A DNA stretch of 46,972 nucleotides. It comes from Bacillota bacterium. GTDB lineage: Bacteria > Bacillota > Clostridia > Acetivibrionales > JANLFN01. The stretch lies in the NCBI GenBank assembly GCA_023397675.1, contig JAEWTV010000089.1:1-46972 (forward strand), written 5' to 3'. A model generated the notes under the pieces. The model did no database searches. It saw only the letters and a list, made by a program, of their open reading frames with translations, and was not told the origin of the DNA. The position numbers and the translations under genes are program-made. Position 1 is the stretch's first letter, and each line of letters starts with the position of its first letter. Of this stretch, positions 22,899 through 30,916 are shown one piece after another.

Positions 22899-23819
22899 TT
22901 AACCTTCTATTGCCTTATTGGCGACCACTGTATCCTTTTTGCTGAAATTCTGAAGTTGTGACAAAAGCATTCCGGTAAGCATGAGGGCACAGCCAAGATA
23001 ACCCCTTGCACCTAGGTTTTCATTGAGTATTATAAACCCACCGATACTTGCAAATACCGTCTCCATGCTAAGAATAATAGCGGCAGGCGCTGGACGGGCA
23101 TATTTTTGTCCGATAACCTGAAGAGTATATGCAATACCAACCGAGCAAAAGCCGCCGTAAAGTAGAGGAACTGCTGCGTTAAGAACAGCATCCATAGTTA
23201 TCTTTTCAAATATGAAGGCACATGCCAGACTTAAGATAGAGCACACTATGAACTGTGAACATGATAGTTTCAGGGTATCTACCTTTTTAGTAAAGTAATC
23301 TATTACAAGTATATGAGCTGTCCAGAAAAATGCACCTATTAAAAGGTATATATCGTACTTTGAAACACTAAAACTGCCTTTAATACAAAGAAAATATAAG
23401 CCGGTAATTGCTACAATTACGCCCAACCATCCGCTTAATTTAATATATTGCTTGAGGAATATTCCGAAAATGGGTACAAGAACAATATACAGTCCGGTTA
23501 TAAAGGCTGCCTTTCCTGAAGAATTCGATGTCATTCCAAGCTGCTGCAGCGATGCAGCCGAGAATAATATTGTTCCTGCTATTATGCCTGCAAAAATAAC
23601 ACTTTTTTTGCTTTTATGTACAGTATTGTCCTGTTTGGCTTTTTTATTATTATAAATAATTAAGGGAATCAATGATAAGCTCCCCAGGGTAAACCTTATC
23701 CCATTGAAAGCAAATGCACCGAGATATTCTGAGCCTACTTTCTGTGCAACAAATGCAAATCCCCATATTGCAGCAGCCAGTAATAAGAAAATGTTGGCTT
23801 TAAATGTACTGATTTTCAT
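22899..23819 (-). CDS. EamA/DMT-family transporter
   Basis: 306 aa with ten hydrophobic segments in two EamA repeats; the first opens with AIWGFAFVAQKVGSEYLGAF and the second with FFWTAHILVIDYFTKKV. Such proteins export amino acids, nucleobases or other metabolites, and the substrate cannot be told. Of the two in-frame starts I choose ATG23819 because GGAG lies 8 nt upstream inside the 5-codon extension; the longer form from 23834 has no ribosome site. Confidence 0.88.
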   Translation of the reverse strand: MKISTFKANIFLLLAAAIWGFAFVAQKVGSEYLGAFAFNGIRFTLGSLSLIPLIIYNNKKAKQDNTVHKSKKSVIFAGIIAGTILFSAASLQQLGMTSNSSGKAAFITGLYIVLVPIFGIFLKQYIKLSGWLGVIVAITGLYFLCIKGSFSVSKYDIYLLIGAFFWTAHILVIDYFTKKVDTLKLSCSQFIVCSILSLACAFIFEKITMDAVLNAAVPLLYGGFCSVGIAYTLQVIGQKYARPAPAAIILSMETVFASIGGFIILNENLGARGYLGCALMLTGMLLSQLQNFSKKDTVVANKAIEG

Positions 23820-24004
23820 AATATTAAGCTCCATATGCTGATGAATTGATACAGGTTATATAATAACACAACGTGACATTGCTATCAAACAAGCTATTTG
23901 GTTTTTACCGGGGTTGGCGTCATTTGTGTAACACTTTTGGGGTCTTGTGAATATACTGATATTAAAAAACTGTTATGTAAACTATTATGAAAGGAGAAAT
24001 AATA

Positions 24005-24118
24005 ATGGGTATTGGAGTAGGGAAATTCTTTGGCGGCAATGCCACTATTTTGTTCTTTATCATTTTATTCCTTTTGCTGTTTGATGGATTTGGAGCATTC
24101 GGGGTAGACGATAAGTAA
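24005..24118 (+). CDS. 37-aa hydrophobic micropeptide
   Basis: Short frame with a Gly-rich N-terminus (MGIGVGKFFGG), a single hydrophobic helix (ATILFFIILFLLLF) and a small acidic end (GVDDK). AAGGAG lies 9 nt before ATG and a good terminator follows at 24152-24178, so it is a complete transcription unit. The architecture resembles the small Gly/hydrophobic YjcZ-like peptides of spore formers, which is only a similarity of style. Confidence 0.7.
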   Translation: MGIGVGKFFGGNATILFFIILFLLLFDGFGAFGVDDK

Positions 24119-24151
24119 GAACACAAGCTACATAAGATTTTAAATGCAAGG

Positions 24152-24178
24152 AAGACAGCTTATGGCTGTCTTTTTTTA
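24152..24178 (+). terminator. Terminator of the micropeptide gene
   Basis: AAGACAGC / GGCTGTCTT with a short loop and seven T. Confidence 0.88.
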
Positions 24179-24211
24179 AGAAAGTTTAACTTTTTTGTTC
24201 AATTATAAGCA

Positions 24212-24249
24212 CAATCAGGGAAGTTAGTACTATCCCTGATTGGCTTTTA
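24212..24249 (+). terminator. Additional hairpin before tRNA-Val
   Basis: CAATCAGGGA / TCCCTGATTG, 10 perfect pairs, 11-nt loop, followed by GCTTTTATT. A weaker second terminator; no gene lies between it and the first one. Confidence 0.5.
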
Positions 24250-24388
24250 TTATGGGTATGGTTTTGGAGGTATAACGTATGGGGCTTTTTGTAGTTGCTA
24301 ACAGTATATAATATGATGCTTATGTAAACCCTGTTACATAATATATTAATTATTTGTATGGAAATATAAAATTTCCATAAGTTTTCAA

Positions 24389-24418
24389 TTGACTTTAGAG
24401 TTTTGAAAGTGGTATAAT
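24389..24418 (+). promoter_or_regulatory. Promoter of tRNA-Val copy 2
   Basis: TTGACT (24389-24394), 18-bp spacer, TATAAT (24413-24418), 26 nt before the tRNA. Confidence 0.8.
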
Positions 24419-24444
24419 AACTCTTGCATTAAGAAACAAATCTC

Positions 24445-24520
24445 GGGAGCTTAGCTCAGCTGGGAGAGCACCTGCCTTACAAGCAGGGGGTCATAGGTTC
24501 GAGCCCTATAGTTCCCACCA
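24445..24520 (+). tRNA. tRNA-Val (TAC), copy 2
   Basis: Same as the copy at 237-312 except acceptor pair 4-69, which is A-T here. Encoded CCA. Own promoter and terminator. Confidence 0.97.
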
Positions 24521-24553
24521 AAAACAAGTCACAGTATTGTGACTTGTTTTTTT
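24521..24553 (+). terminator. Terminator of tRNA-Val copy 2
   Basis: AAACAAGTCACA / TGTGACTTGTTT with 4-nt loop and seven T. Confidence 0.92.
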
Positions 24554-24663
24554 ATGTAATAATTTATTTTGTGTAATCAGATAAACATATATTGGGCTGC
24601 AGTAATAAAAAAGAGCCGTTCAAGAAGACGGCTCTAAGATAGTACTTTTATAATATTTATTAA

Positions 24664-26454
24664 TTATGGGCAGCTAGGGGTGATGTTAACTAACCCATTC
24701 GTTAATTCTACATTTAAAAGATTGTAATTGCCATCTTCAAATTTGTAGTTACAGTCAAAGGTTATATCGGTGTAACCTGCATCAGCACAATGTTTAATCC
24801 TGAATGTAATAGATGCAAGTGTTCCGCATCTATCTATAAGATACTTATTTAACGGGAATCCGGAATCAAAATTAAATTTTACTCCATCACATGTTTTTTG
24901 TGCAGTTAGATAACCAACTAAATATGGATGTGGTACTATATTTAAAATTTCAAGCTTACTTGTGTCATAGTTAATAGTAAAATCGCAACGACTAATACCT
25001 TTTAAAGAAACTGAACTTATTTCTATCGGAACAGAGACTAGTTCACCTTGCTTGCCGTCTGCACTGCCAATTGTTAAAGCTGTTTTCTCGGAAGTTGTAT
25101 CTATTACACTAACAACTAATTCGGGATTATTACCTTTGTTAAAATTGAAGGTAAATTTGTAATCTGCTACAGGGAGTGATGCGAGGTATTCTTTGCTTAT
25201 TGATAAAGTATTACCATTTGCAGAGTATGGAACTTTTTCTGAACCATTCATGATTCCAAGTAGTTCGTTGCCATTAAGAGAGACGGTTACTTGAATATCA
25301 GTCTGTTTAGATACATTCTTGTCAAATGAAGCTGATGTTATAGAAATAGATGAATTGTTAGCAGTAGTATCCATTATTGTAAGGTCGAGAACGGGATCAA
25401 CTCCTGTACTGAAATCAAAGGTTAATGATGTATCACCCAAAGGAAGTGACGCAAGGTAATTCTTGCCGATTCTGACAAAGTCACCGTAAGTATCGTAAGG
25501 TACATTAGTAGAACCATTTGTAATACTGCGAAGCTGGTTTCCATTTAGAGTAATGGCAACCAGTATATCAGTCTGATTTAATATATTCTTATCAAAAGAA
25601 GCTGAGGTTATTGAAATAGACGAATTCTTAGGGGTAGTGTCAAGTATTGTGACATTAAGCACCGGATCAACTCCAGCACTGAAATCAAAGGTTAATGCTG
25701 TACTTCCTAAAGGAAGAGAAGAAAGGTATTCCTTACTTATCTTCACAACATTGCCTTCTATGGTGTATGCAACTTTATCGGAGCCGTTCAAAATACCGAG
25801 AAGTTTATTTCCATTAAGGGAGACGGTTACTGGTATATCAGCCTGTTTTAATGTATTTTTATCAAAAGAAGCATATGTTGGTGAAATAGTTGAATTTTGG
25901 ATCTCGATTTGTGCACCAAACACCAAAGATCCTGATAAAAATGCCGATATTTTATTCCATTCTGAATAACTTGAACTTGAACTAAAGGAATAATCATTTA
26001 ATTGGTCATAATTTGACCAGTCATTTTTTGCGAATCTTGTTTGAATTTCGATTGTTGCACCCGGAGTTAAAGTCCCCGACTTAAAACCAACTTCAAGGTA
26101 ATAATCTGCATCAGCTCTGGGAGGAGCAAGCTTAGTGAAACTTCCTGTAACAATCGATGTCACATCTTTATATGAGTTATTTGAATTTATTCCGGCATGG
26201 TCGCACCAGAAATTTTGGGGCTGTTCTTTGTCTATTGTATAATAGTATCTTAGTTTTAAGTCTGAAAGGTTAATACTTTTTGAACTGGTATTAGTTACTT
26301 TAAACCTTGGATATATTGAATTATTTTTGGAAGATGTATTTCCATTTGAGAATAGGACCTTAATACTGTTATTTTCAGCAAAAACGCCAATCGGAATCAA
26401 CAAGGAAGCCATAATAATTATGGCAGTTAAAAAAAGACTTATTGTTTTTTTCAT
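24664..26454 (-). CDS. Mini-scaffoldin: CBM3 - X2 - X2 - X2 - cohesin
   Basis: 596 aa, secreted (signal 1-26, GVFA). Residues ~31-186 form a family-3 cellulose-binding module that keeps the flat-surface residues of scaffoldin CBM3a (WCDHAG, QTRFAKNDWSNYDQ). Three X2 modules follow at ~187-273, 277-363 and 367-453 with an exact 90-residue period (each starts near SASFDKN and has EYL/NYL-SSLP). A cohesin closes the protein (~457-593; QGELVSVPIEIS, CDFTINYDTSKLEIL). It has no dockerin, SLH or sortase signal, so it should bind cellulose and one dockerin enzyme free in the medium. CipC of C. cellulolyticum has the same modules in a larger count. No cel genes adjoin it. Six Cys in the cohesin are unusual. 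Confidence 0.93.
   Translation of the reverse strand: MKKTISLFLTAIIIMASLLIPIGVFAENNSIKVLFSNGNTSSKNNSIYPRFKVTNTSSKSINLSDLKLRYYYTIDKEQPQNFWCDHAGINSNNSYKDVTSIVTGSFTKLAPPRADADYYLEVGFKSGTLTPGATIEIQTRFAKNDWSNYDQLNDYSFSSSSSYSEWNKISAFLSGSLVFGAQIEIQNSTISPTYASFDKNTLKQADIPVTVSLNGNKLLGILNGSDKVAYTIEGNVVKISKEYLSSLPLGSTALTFDFSAGVDPVLNVTILDTTPKNSSISITSASFDKNILNQTDILVAITLNGNQLRSITNGSTNVPYDTYGDFVRIGKNYLASLPLGDTSLTFDFSTGVDPVLDLTIMDTTANNSSISITSASFDKNVSKQTDIQVTVSLNGNELLGIMNGSEKVPYSANGNTLSISKEYLASLPVADYKFTFNFNKGNNPELVVSVIDTTSEKTALTIGSADGKQGELVSVPIEISSVSLKGISRCDFTINYDTSKLEILNIVPHPYLVGYLTAQKTCDGVKFNFDSGFPLNKYLIDRCGTLASITFRIKHCADAGYTDITFDCNYKFEDGNYNLLNVELTNGLVNITPSCP
25100..25900 (-). repeat. 270-bp tandem repeats encoding X2 modules
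   Basis: Three consecutive 270-bp units inside the scaffoldin gene with high similarity at the DNA level, recent-looking intragenic duplications. Boundaries are approximate (residues ~187-453). Confidence 0.7.
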
Positions 26455-27093
26455 TATTTTTTTCTCCTTATAATTATAATTTTAGACATGCTAATGAATG
26501 AATCATTTAGATTCAAAACTGTTGATGTCTTAATGTGTAAAATGATAAAACCACAAAAACCTCCCTTTTTAGCAACTTTAAGCGGTGCTTTATTCGGTAT
26601 ATTCCCATAGTGAAAAATTGATTAGTTAGTAAAACCCAACGTTAAATAGTTACCAATAAGTGGAAACACACTTTTTATAACTTACAGTAAATGGAATATT
26701 TCGTCAAGATAGTAAAACTAAAAAAGTTGGGTGTTACAATACATAGGTAATTTCTGATGGGCTAATCCTGTTCTCGGATATGCTAAATAAGCTGGTTTAA
26801 GCGAAGTTTGTTTAACTGAGAAAAACCATATTATACTACTATTCAATTTTGGATTCCGGAAATATAGATGTTTGCCATTTGCAGCTATTCAAGATTTGTA
26901 GGGTATTTCCTTGCTTTTCTTTCATAGAGTAACGATTTGATTATTTCCTGCACCCTGGGATATAGGCTCCCCAGATAAAAAGTGGCCCCCATAGGGACCA
27001 TCTTGGCTTTAATGACTTTTTATAATATGGCGGCTTCTTTATTAATGGGATATAAGCAGAATAGTTTCTATACCTGCTGAAATCTTCTTAAAT
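26455..27093. other. Long spacer upstream of the scaffoldin
   Basis: Mostly AT-rich and without a convincing gene. On the minus strand 27001-26885 reads an open frame MVPMGATFYLGSLYPRVQEI... of 38 codons, whose codons look protein-like but which has no ribosome site and is cut off upstream by a stop; perhaps a gene remnant. Two hairpins (26955-26974 and 26983-27000) overlap it. The scaffoldin promoter should lie between 26455 and about 26750, but I see no confident hexamer pair. Confidence 0.5.
26977..27000 (-). terminator. Terminator of the 78-aa membrane protein gene
   Basis: On the minus strand TGGTCCC-TATG-GGGGCCA with one mismatch, then C and TTTTT. It lies about 95 bp after the stop of the gene at 27094-27330. 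Confidence 0.55.
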
Positions 27094-27330
27094 TTATTTC
27101 AATACATCTTCTGAAGCAGCGTTAATCTTTTCTAGCAATTCTTCATATTCCCTGTTTTTTCTTTCCTTTGCATACCATTTTGCATTACCTATCAAAGCCC
27201 CGGTTATAACAATCATAATGAAGACAGGTATATTAATATCCCTATATGATGCATAATCGAACGCGCTTTCAAATGAAGCATAAGCGAACCCGCATACAGC
27301 GCCTAACAATGTATAAGTTAATTTATCCAA
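27094..27330 (-). CDS. Small two-helix membrane protein
   Basis: 78 aa with two hydrophobic segments (about 5-22 and 33-49) and a charged C-terminal helix (AKWYAKERKNREYEELLEKI). Unrecognised. The start is TTG with AGGAGC 8 nt upstream. A hairpin terminator lies downstream. It stands apart from the lipoprotein upstream by about 136 bp. Confidence 0.65.
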   Translation of the reverse strand: MDKLTYTLLGAVCGFAYASFESAFDYASYRDINIPVFIMIVITGALIGNAKWYAKERKNREYEELLEKINAASEDVLK

Positions 27331-27465
27331 TTCTCTGCTCCTGTTTATAAAATTTCAAGCTTCTATACGGATTAATTCTATACCGGGTACATATTATTTT
27401 CAATCACATTTTGGTACCACTGCCCAATTATTATACAATGTTCCTTAAACATCAAAATTATTTGT

Positions 27466-27915
27466 TTATTTGTATCCTGCAAATTGCTCTCCAAGTATAT
27501 CTTTTAAATCAGATATAATTTTTTTATTCTCACCAACATATTGAACAATAATGTTACCCTTTTTATAAAAGTGTGGTAATGAAGCCCAGCTAACCTTTAC
27601 TGATTTATTTTCATCAGAATAACTACATCCACCACTATCAATCCTTTTTGAGTCTTCTTCCATAGCCTTATCATTTCTATATAAGTAAATGTCTATGGCT
27701 TCATTACCAGTAAGTAGCCTTTTCCTTATTGTAGGAAGAAAATTTTCCTTTGCATCTTTCAATTCAAAGTCATAATTTTTGCTTTTCATTTCAGTAGTAA
27801 ATTGTTCAATGCTATAAGCATTTGTCTTGGTACTATTGTTACTACAACCAGCAAAAGTAAGGATTATTAACAAAGAAATTGTAATTAATGTTAATTGTTT
27901 GGTTCGCCTTTTCAT
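27466..27915 (-). CDS. Small lipoprotein
   Basis: 149 aa with lipobox FAGC (Cys24) after a hydrophobic signal. The mature part (YSIEQFTTEMKSKNYDFEL, later IIVQYVGENKKIISDLKDIL) resembles small clostridial lipoproteins that pair helices with a three-strand sheet, of unknown role. AGAGGT lies before ATG. Confidence 0.75.
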   Translation of the reverse strand: MKRRTKQLTLITISLLIILTFAGCSNNSTKTNAYSIEQFTTEMKSKNYDFELKDAKENFLPTIRKRLLTGNEAIDIYLYRNDKAMEEDSKRIDSGGCSYSDENKSVKVSWASLPHFYKKGNIIVQYVGENKKIISDLKDILGEQFAGYK

Positions 27916-28061
27916 TTCTTTATACCTCTATTTGATAAGAATAGCATAAGTTATACATTGTGTATAATTAGACTTGGATTTGTATAATAAGTTCCAAATT
28001 CAGTATCCAATTGTTTAATAGAAATAATAAAAAACTGGACAAATTTTCTGCCCATAATATG

Positions 28062-28090
28062 TTGACACGTGTCTATTCTGCTGGTATACT
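28062..28090 (+). promoter_or_regulatory. Promoter of tRNA-Thr
   Basis: TTGACA (28062-28067), 17-bp spacer, TATACT (28085-28090), 27 nt before the tRNA. Confidence 0.85.
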
Positions 28091-28117
28091 ATCTAATTGT
28101 CAGGCAAAAACACATAC

Positions 28118-28193
28118 GCTGGCGTAGCTCAGCAGGTAGAGCAGCTGACTTGTAATCAGCAGGTCGGGGGTTCGATTCCGTCCGCCAGCTCCA
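28118..28193 (+). tRNA. tRNA-Thr (TGT)
   Basis: Cloverleaf with acceptor GCTGGCG/CGCCAGC, anticodon arm GCTGA-CTTGTAA-TCAGC (TGT), T-arm, encoded CCA. Its last 20 nt, from G57 in the T-loop to CCA, recur exactly at 28348-28367. Confidence 0.97.
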
Positions 28194-28229
28194 AAAAGAC
28201 TTCGGTTATAAACCGAAGTCTTTTTATTT
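28194..28229 (+). terminator. Terminator of tRNA-Thr, copy 1
   Basis: AAAAAGACTTCGGTT / AACCGAAGTCTTTTT hairpin; an identical hairpin follows the duplicated tail at 28367-28400. Confidence 0.9.
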
Positions 28230-28366
28230 TATTCAGAGGACGAAATCGAACCCGAGAAGGGCATAAGCCGTAAAGAAAACGTGCTAAATGCACGTTTTTA
28301 GGCGAGTGTGCGAGGAACGAGCGGATAGGACGACGAAGTCGGACGGAGATTCCGTCCGCCAGCTCC

Positions 28367-28400
28367 AAAAAGACTTCGGTTATAAACCGAAGTCTTTTTA
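28367..28400 (+). terminator. Duplicated terminator of tRNA-tail element 2
   Basis: AAAAAGACTTCGGTT / AACCGAAGTCTTTTT, identical to the terminator of tRNA-Thr, after the duplicated tRNA 3' end. Confidence 0.75.
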
Positions 28401-28607
28401 TAATGCATAGGAAATTCTAATTCTTCATTAATTTATTACTTTCCGTAAAATGCATTTCAAAAAAGTCTCATTAAAGCCTTTACTTCAATCTAACTTTTTT
28501 ATTTTATTCAGAGGACGAAATCGAACCCTAAAACATTCATTGTTTTTCCCCGCCAATTATGCTAAAGTAAAGGTCTATGAGTCTCAAAGAGAAAGGATAA
28601 GATATTA

Positions 28608-30206
28608 ATGATCACTATAACAGACCTTGGGCTGAGCTTTAGCGGACAAAGCCTGTTTTCCAATGTAAATTTACTGTTCGCTGCTGGCAACTGCTACGGG
28701 GTAATTGGAGCGAACGGCGCAGGAAAATCCACCTTTTTAAAGTTGCTTTCAGGAGAACTGGAGCCCACAAAAGGTGAAATTTCAATTAACTCAAAACTGC
28801 GTATGTCCGTCTTGAAACAGAATCATCATGCATTTAACGAATATACCGTGCTTGATACAATAATAATGGGTAATCCGCGGCTTTATGAAATTTCGAAACA
28901 AAAAGATGCACTTTATGCGAAAGAGGACTTTTCCGATGAGGACGGAATGCTGGCTGCGGAATTGGAAGCAGAGTTTACTGAACTTAATGGGTGGGATTCG
29001 GAAACTGAAGCTGCCAGACTTCTTCAGGGCCTGGGCGTTGACAATTCAATCTTATATTCCCAAATGAGTACGCTGACCGGTGCTGAAAAAGTTAAGGTAT
29101 TGCTTGCAAGCGCTTTGTTCGGCCAACCAGATATTATCCTGTTGGATGAACCGACCAATGACCTTGACAACAAATCAATTGCATGGCTGGAAGACTTTTT
29201 GATTGACTATCATGGAACAGTTATTGTTGTTTCACATGACCGTCATTTTCTGAATGTTGTATGCACACATATTGTGGATATTGATTACAACCAGATTCGT
29301 CTTTATGTAGGCAACTATGATTTCTGGTATGAATCCAGTCAGCTTATGCAGCGAATCATGCGCGACCAGAACCGCAAGACAGAAGAAAAAATTAAGGATC
29401 TTCAGGCCTTTATTCAGCGATTTTCCGCTAACAAATCAAAATCGAAGCAGGCGACTTCACGAAAAAAGCTTCTTGATAAGTTAACTATAGAAGATATGCC
29501 AGCTTCTTCGCGCCGTTATCCATTTGTTGGATTTACTATGGACCGTGAACCGGGCAAGGAAATTTTAACAGTTGAGGGTATTTCTAAAACAGTTGATGGG
29601 GTAAAGGTTTTAAATAACATAAGCTTCCGTGCAAATAAGGATGATAAAATCGCATTTGTCGGTTCTAATGAAATCGCGAACACCACTTTATTCAAAATTT
29701 TAATGGGAGAATTGGAACCGGATGAAGGCTCCTACAAATGGGGAGTCAGCACTAGCCAATCTTATTTTCCACAGGACAGTTCTACGTTTTTCGATGGTTG
29801 CAAATTAAGTATCATTAAATGGTTGGAGCAGTATTCCTCAGATATCACAGAAACATACTTGCGTGGCTTCCTTGGGAAAATGCTGTTTTCGGGGGACGAT
29901 GTTTTTAAGGAAGTGAGAGTCCTTTCTGGCGGAGAAAAGGTACGTTGTATGCTTTCACGAATGATGATGTTCGGCTCCAATGTTCTGGTGCTTGATCAGC
30001 CAACCAACCATCTTGACCTGGAATCTATTACAGCGGTAAATAACGGTCTGATGGATTTTAAAGGCGTTATTCTGTTTGCTTCTCATGACCACCAGTTTGT
30101 ACAGACGGTTGCAAACCGAATCATGGAACTGACAGAGGATGGTTTGATAGACCGTATGACAACCTATGACGAGTATCTGGAAGCGAAAGATGGTGTATTG
30201 TCGTAA
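28608..30206 (+). CDS. ABC-F ATPase (YkpA/YbiT type)
   Basis: 532 aa, cytoplasmic, two ABC domains and no membrane segment; ABC-F proteins act on ribosomes (translation factors or antibiotic protection). Domain 1: Walker A GANGAGKST at 34-42, signature LTGAEKVKV, Walker B ILLDEPTNDLD near 178-187. Linker rich in Lys/Arg (residues ~245-300). Domain 2: GSNEIANTT replaces Walker A near 351-359 with no Lys, signature VLSGGEKVRCM, Walker B VLVLDQPTNHLD near 458-468 with Gln instead of the catalytic Glu. Thus site 2 may bind or hydrolyse ATP poorly. AAAGGAT lies before ATG. Monocistronic. Confidence 0.9.
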   Translation: MITITDLGLSFSGQSLFSNVNLLFAAGNCYGVIGANGAGKSTFLKLLSGELEPTKGEISINSKLRMSVLKQNHHAFNEYTVLDTIIMGNPRLYEISKQKDALYAKEDFSDEDGMLAAELEAEFTELNGWDSETEAARLLQGLGVDNSILYSQMSTLTGAEKVKVLLASALFGQPDIILLDEPTNDLDNKSIAWLEDFLIDYHGTVIVVSHDRHFLNVVCTHIVDIDYNQIRLYVGNYDFWYESSQLMQRIMRDQNRKTEEKIKDLQAFIQRFSANKSKSKQATSRKKLLDKLTIEDMPASSRRYPFVGFTMDREPGKEILTVEGISKTVDGVKVLNNISFRANKDDKIAFVGSNEIANTTLFKILMGELEPDEGSYKWGVSTSQSYFPQDSSTFFDGCKLSIIKWLEQYSSDITETYLRGFLGKMLFSGDDVFKEVRVLSGGEKVRCMLSRMMMFGSNVLVLDQPTNHLDLESITAVNNGLMDFKGVILFASHDHQFVQTVANRIMELTEDGLIDRMTTYDEYLEAKDGVLS

Positions 30207-30291
30207 GCAGCAGTATAACTACTATGTAACGAGAAACCATAGAATATATATCAAGACAAGGTTCACTGCTTTGAGCCTTGTCTTGTATAAT

Positions 30292-30714
30292 TTAATTTGC
30301 TTTTTTCATTCTTATTTTCAAAAGTGTTTCAATGTCTGAGACTTCACTTGTCGGACCTATCTTTATATATATCCATTTGCCTTCACATATTTCTTCTGTA
30401 CCGCTGATTATAGTCTTTATTGATTCTGCGATATTTGCATTAATGGCTTCTGCTGCTTGAACTTTGTCGAGTATTATCTGAACAGTGAACATATTGTCAC
30501 CCGGATATATTGAAATCAAAGACTTGCCTGACTTTTTGAAATTCAGTGCCCATCCATAATTTTTCCCGTAAAACTTAAACTCGCTTTTTGCTTTGAACTC
30601 TTTTTCAATTATACCCAATAATGCTTTCAAATTAGCTTTTGAAGTTGATACAGCCTCAAACATATCGTCCACTGAAGGCTTGCAGGTTTTGTCCGTAAAA
30701 ATCCCGATACTCAT
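30292..30714 (-). CDS. DUF3788-family protein
   Basis: 140 aa. FKFYGKNYGWALNFKKSGKS followed by SIYPGDNMFTVQIIL and a C-terminal EGKWIYIKI match the DUF3788 pattern, small cytoplasmic alpha/beta proteins of unknown function. ATG30714 is preferred because AGGAGG ends 10 nt upstream; a TTG at 30723 would sit on top of it. No partner gene. Confidence 0.75.
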   Translation of the reverse strand: MSIGIFTDKTCKPSVDDMFEAVSTSKANLKALLGIIEKEFKAKSEFKFYGKNYGWALNFKKSGKSLISIYPGDNMFTVQIILDKVQAAEAINANIAESIKTIISGTEEICEGKWIYIKIGPTSEVSDIETLLKIRMKKAN

Positions 30715-30827
30715 ATCGATCAATCCTCCTGTCCCTATTCAAGTAGATTATACCCCATTTAACCTGACAGGTGGATGTCATAAATGCCGGTGTGACGGAT
30801 ATTGTGAATACCAGGATGCACTGAATA

Positions 30828-30860
30828 TATTAAAAGGCCCCGACATTTAATATCGGGGCC
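30828..30860 (-). terminator. Terminator of the esterase gene
   Basis: On the minus strand GGCCCCGA / TCGGGGCC with a 9-nt loop followed by TTTTAATAT, 57 bp after the esterase stop. Confidence 0.8.
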
Positions 30861-30916
30861 AGGACCATAGGGGTACAAATGAAAAATGCGATATCTCATA
30901 TTAATTTTGTAAGTTA

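Larger units (their letters stand above)
28174..28528 (+). repeat. tRNA-tail element, copy 2 (at tRNA-Thr)
   Basis: Same plan as at tRNA-Arg: the tRNA 3' part from T-loop base G57, terminator and a spacer ending AATCGAACCC are repeated (28174-28256; 28348-28400 plus 28494-28528) around a ~90-bp core. The second repeat is split by ~95 bp of unrelated AT-rich DNA. Core hairpins: AAAACGTGC-TAAAT-GCACGTTTT (28276-28298) and CGAC-GAA-GTCG (28331-28341). GGACGAAATCGAACCC (28238-28253; 28513-28528) is an inverted copy of the T-arm/acceptor of tRNA-Thr with one change. A minus-strand frame here is a false gene. Confidence 0.85.

Noticed and set aside
28156..28368. 70-codon minus-strand frame ending ELADGIEPPTC
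   Set aside because: This ending is the familiar artefact of translating the antisense of a tRNA; it overlaps tRNA-Thr and the tail element.
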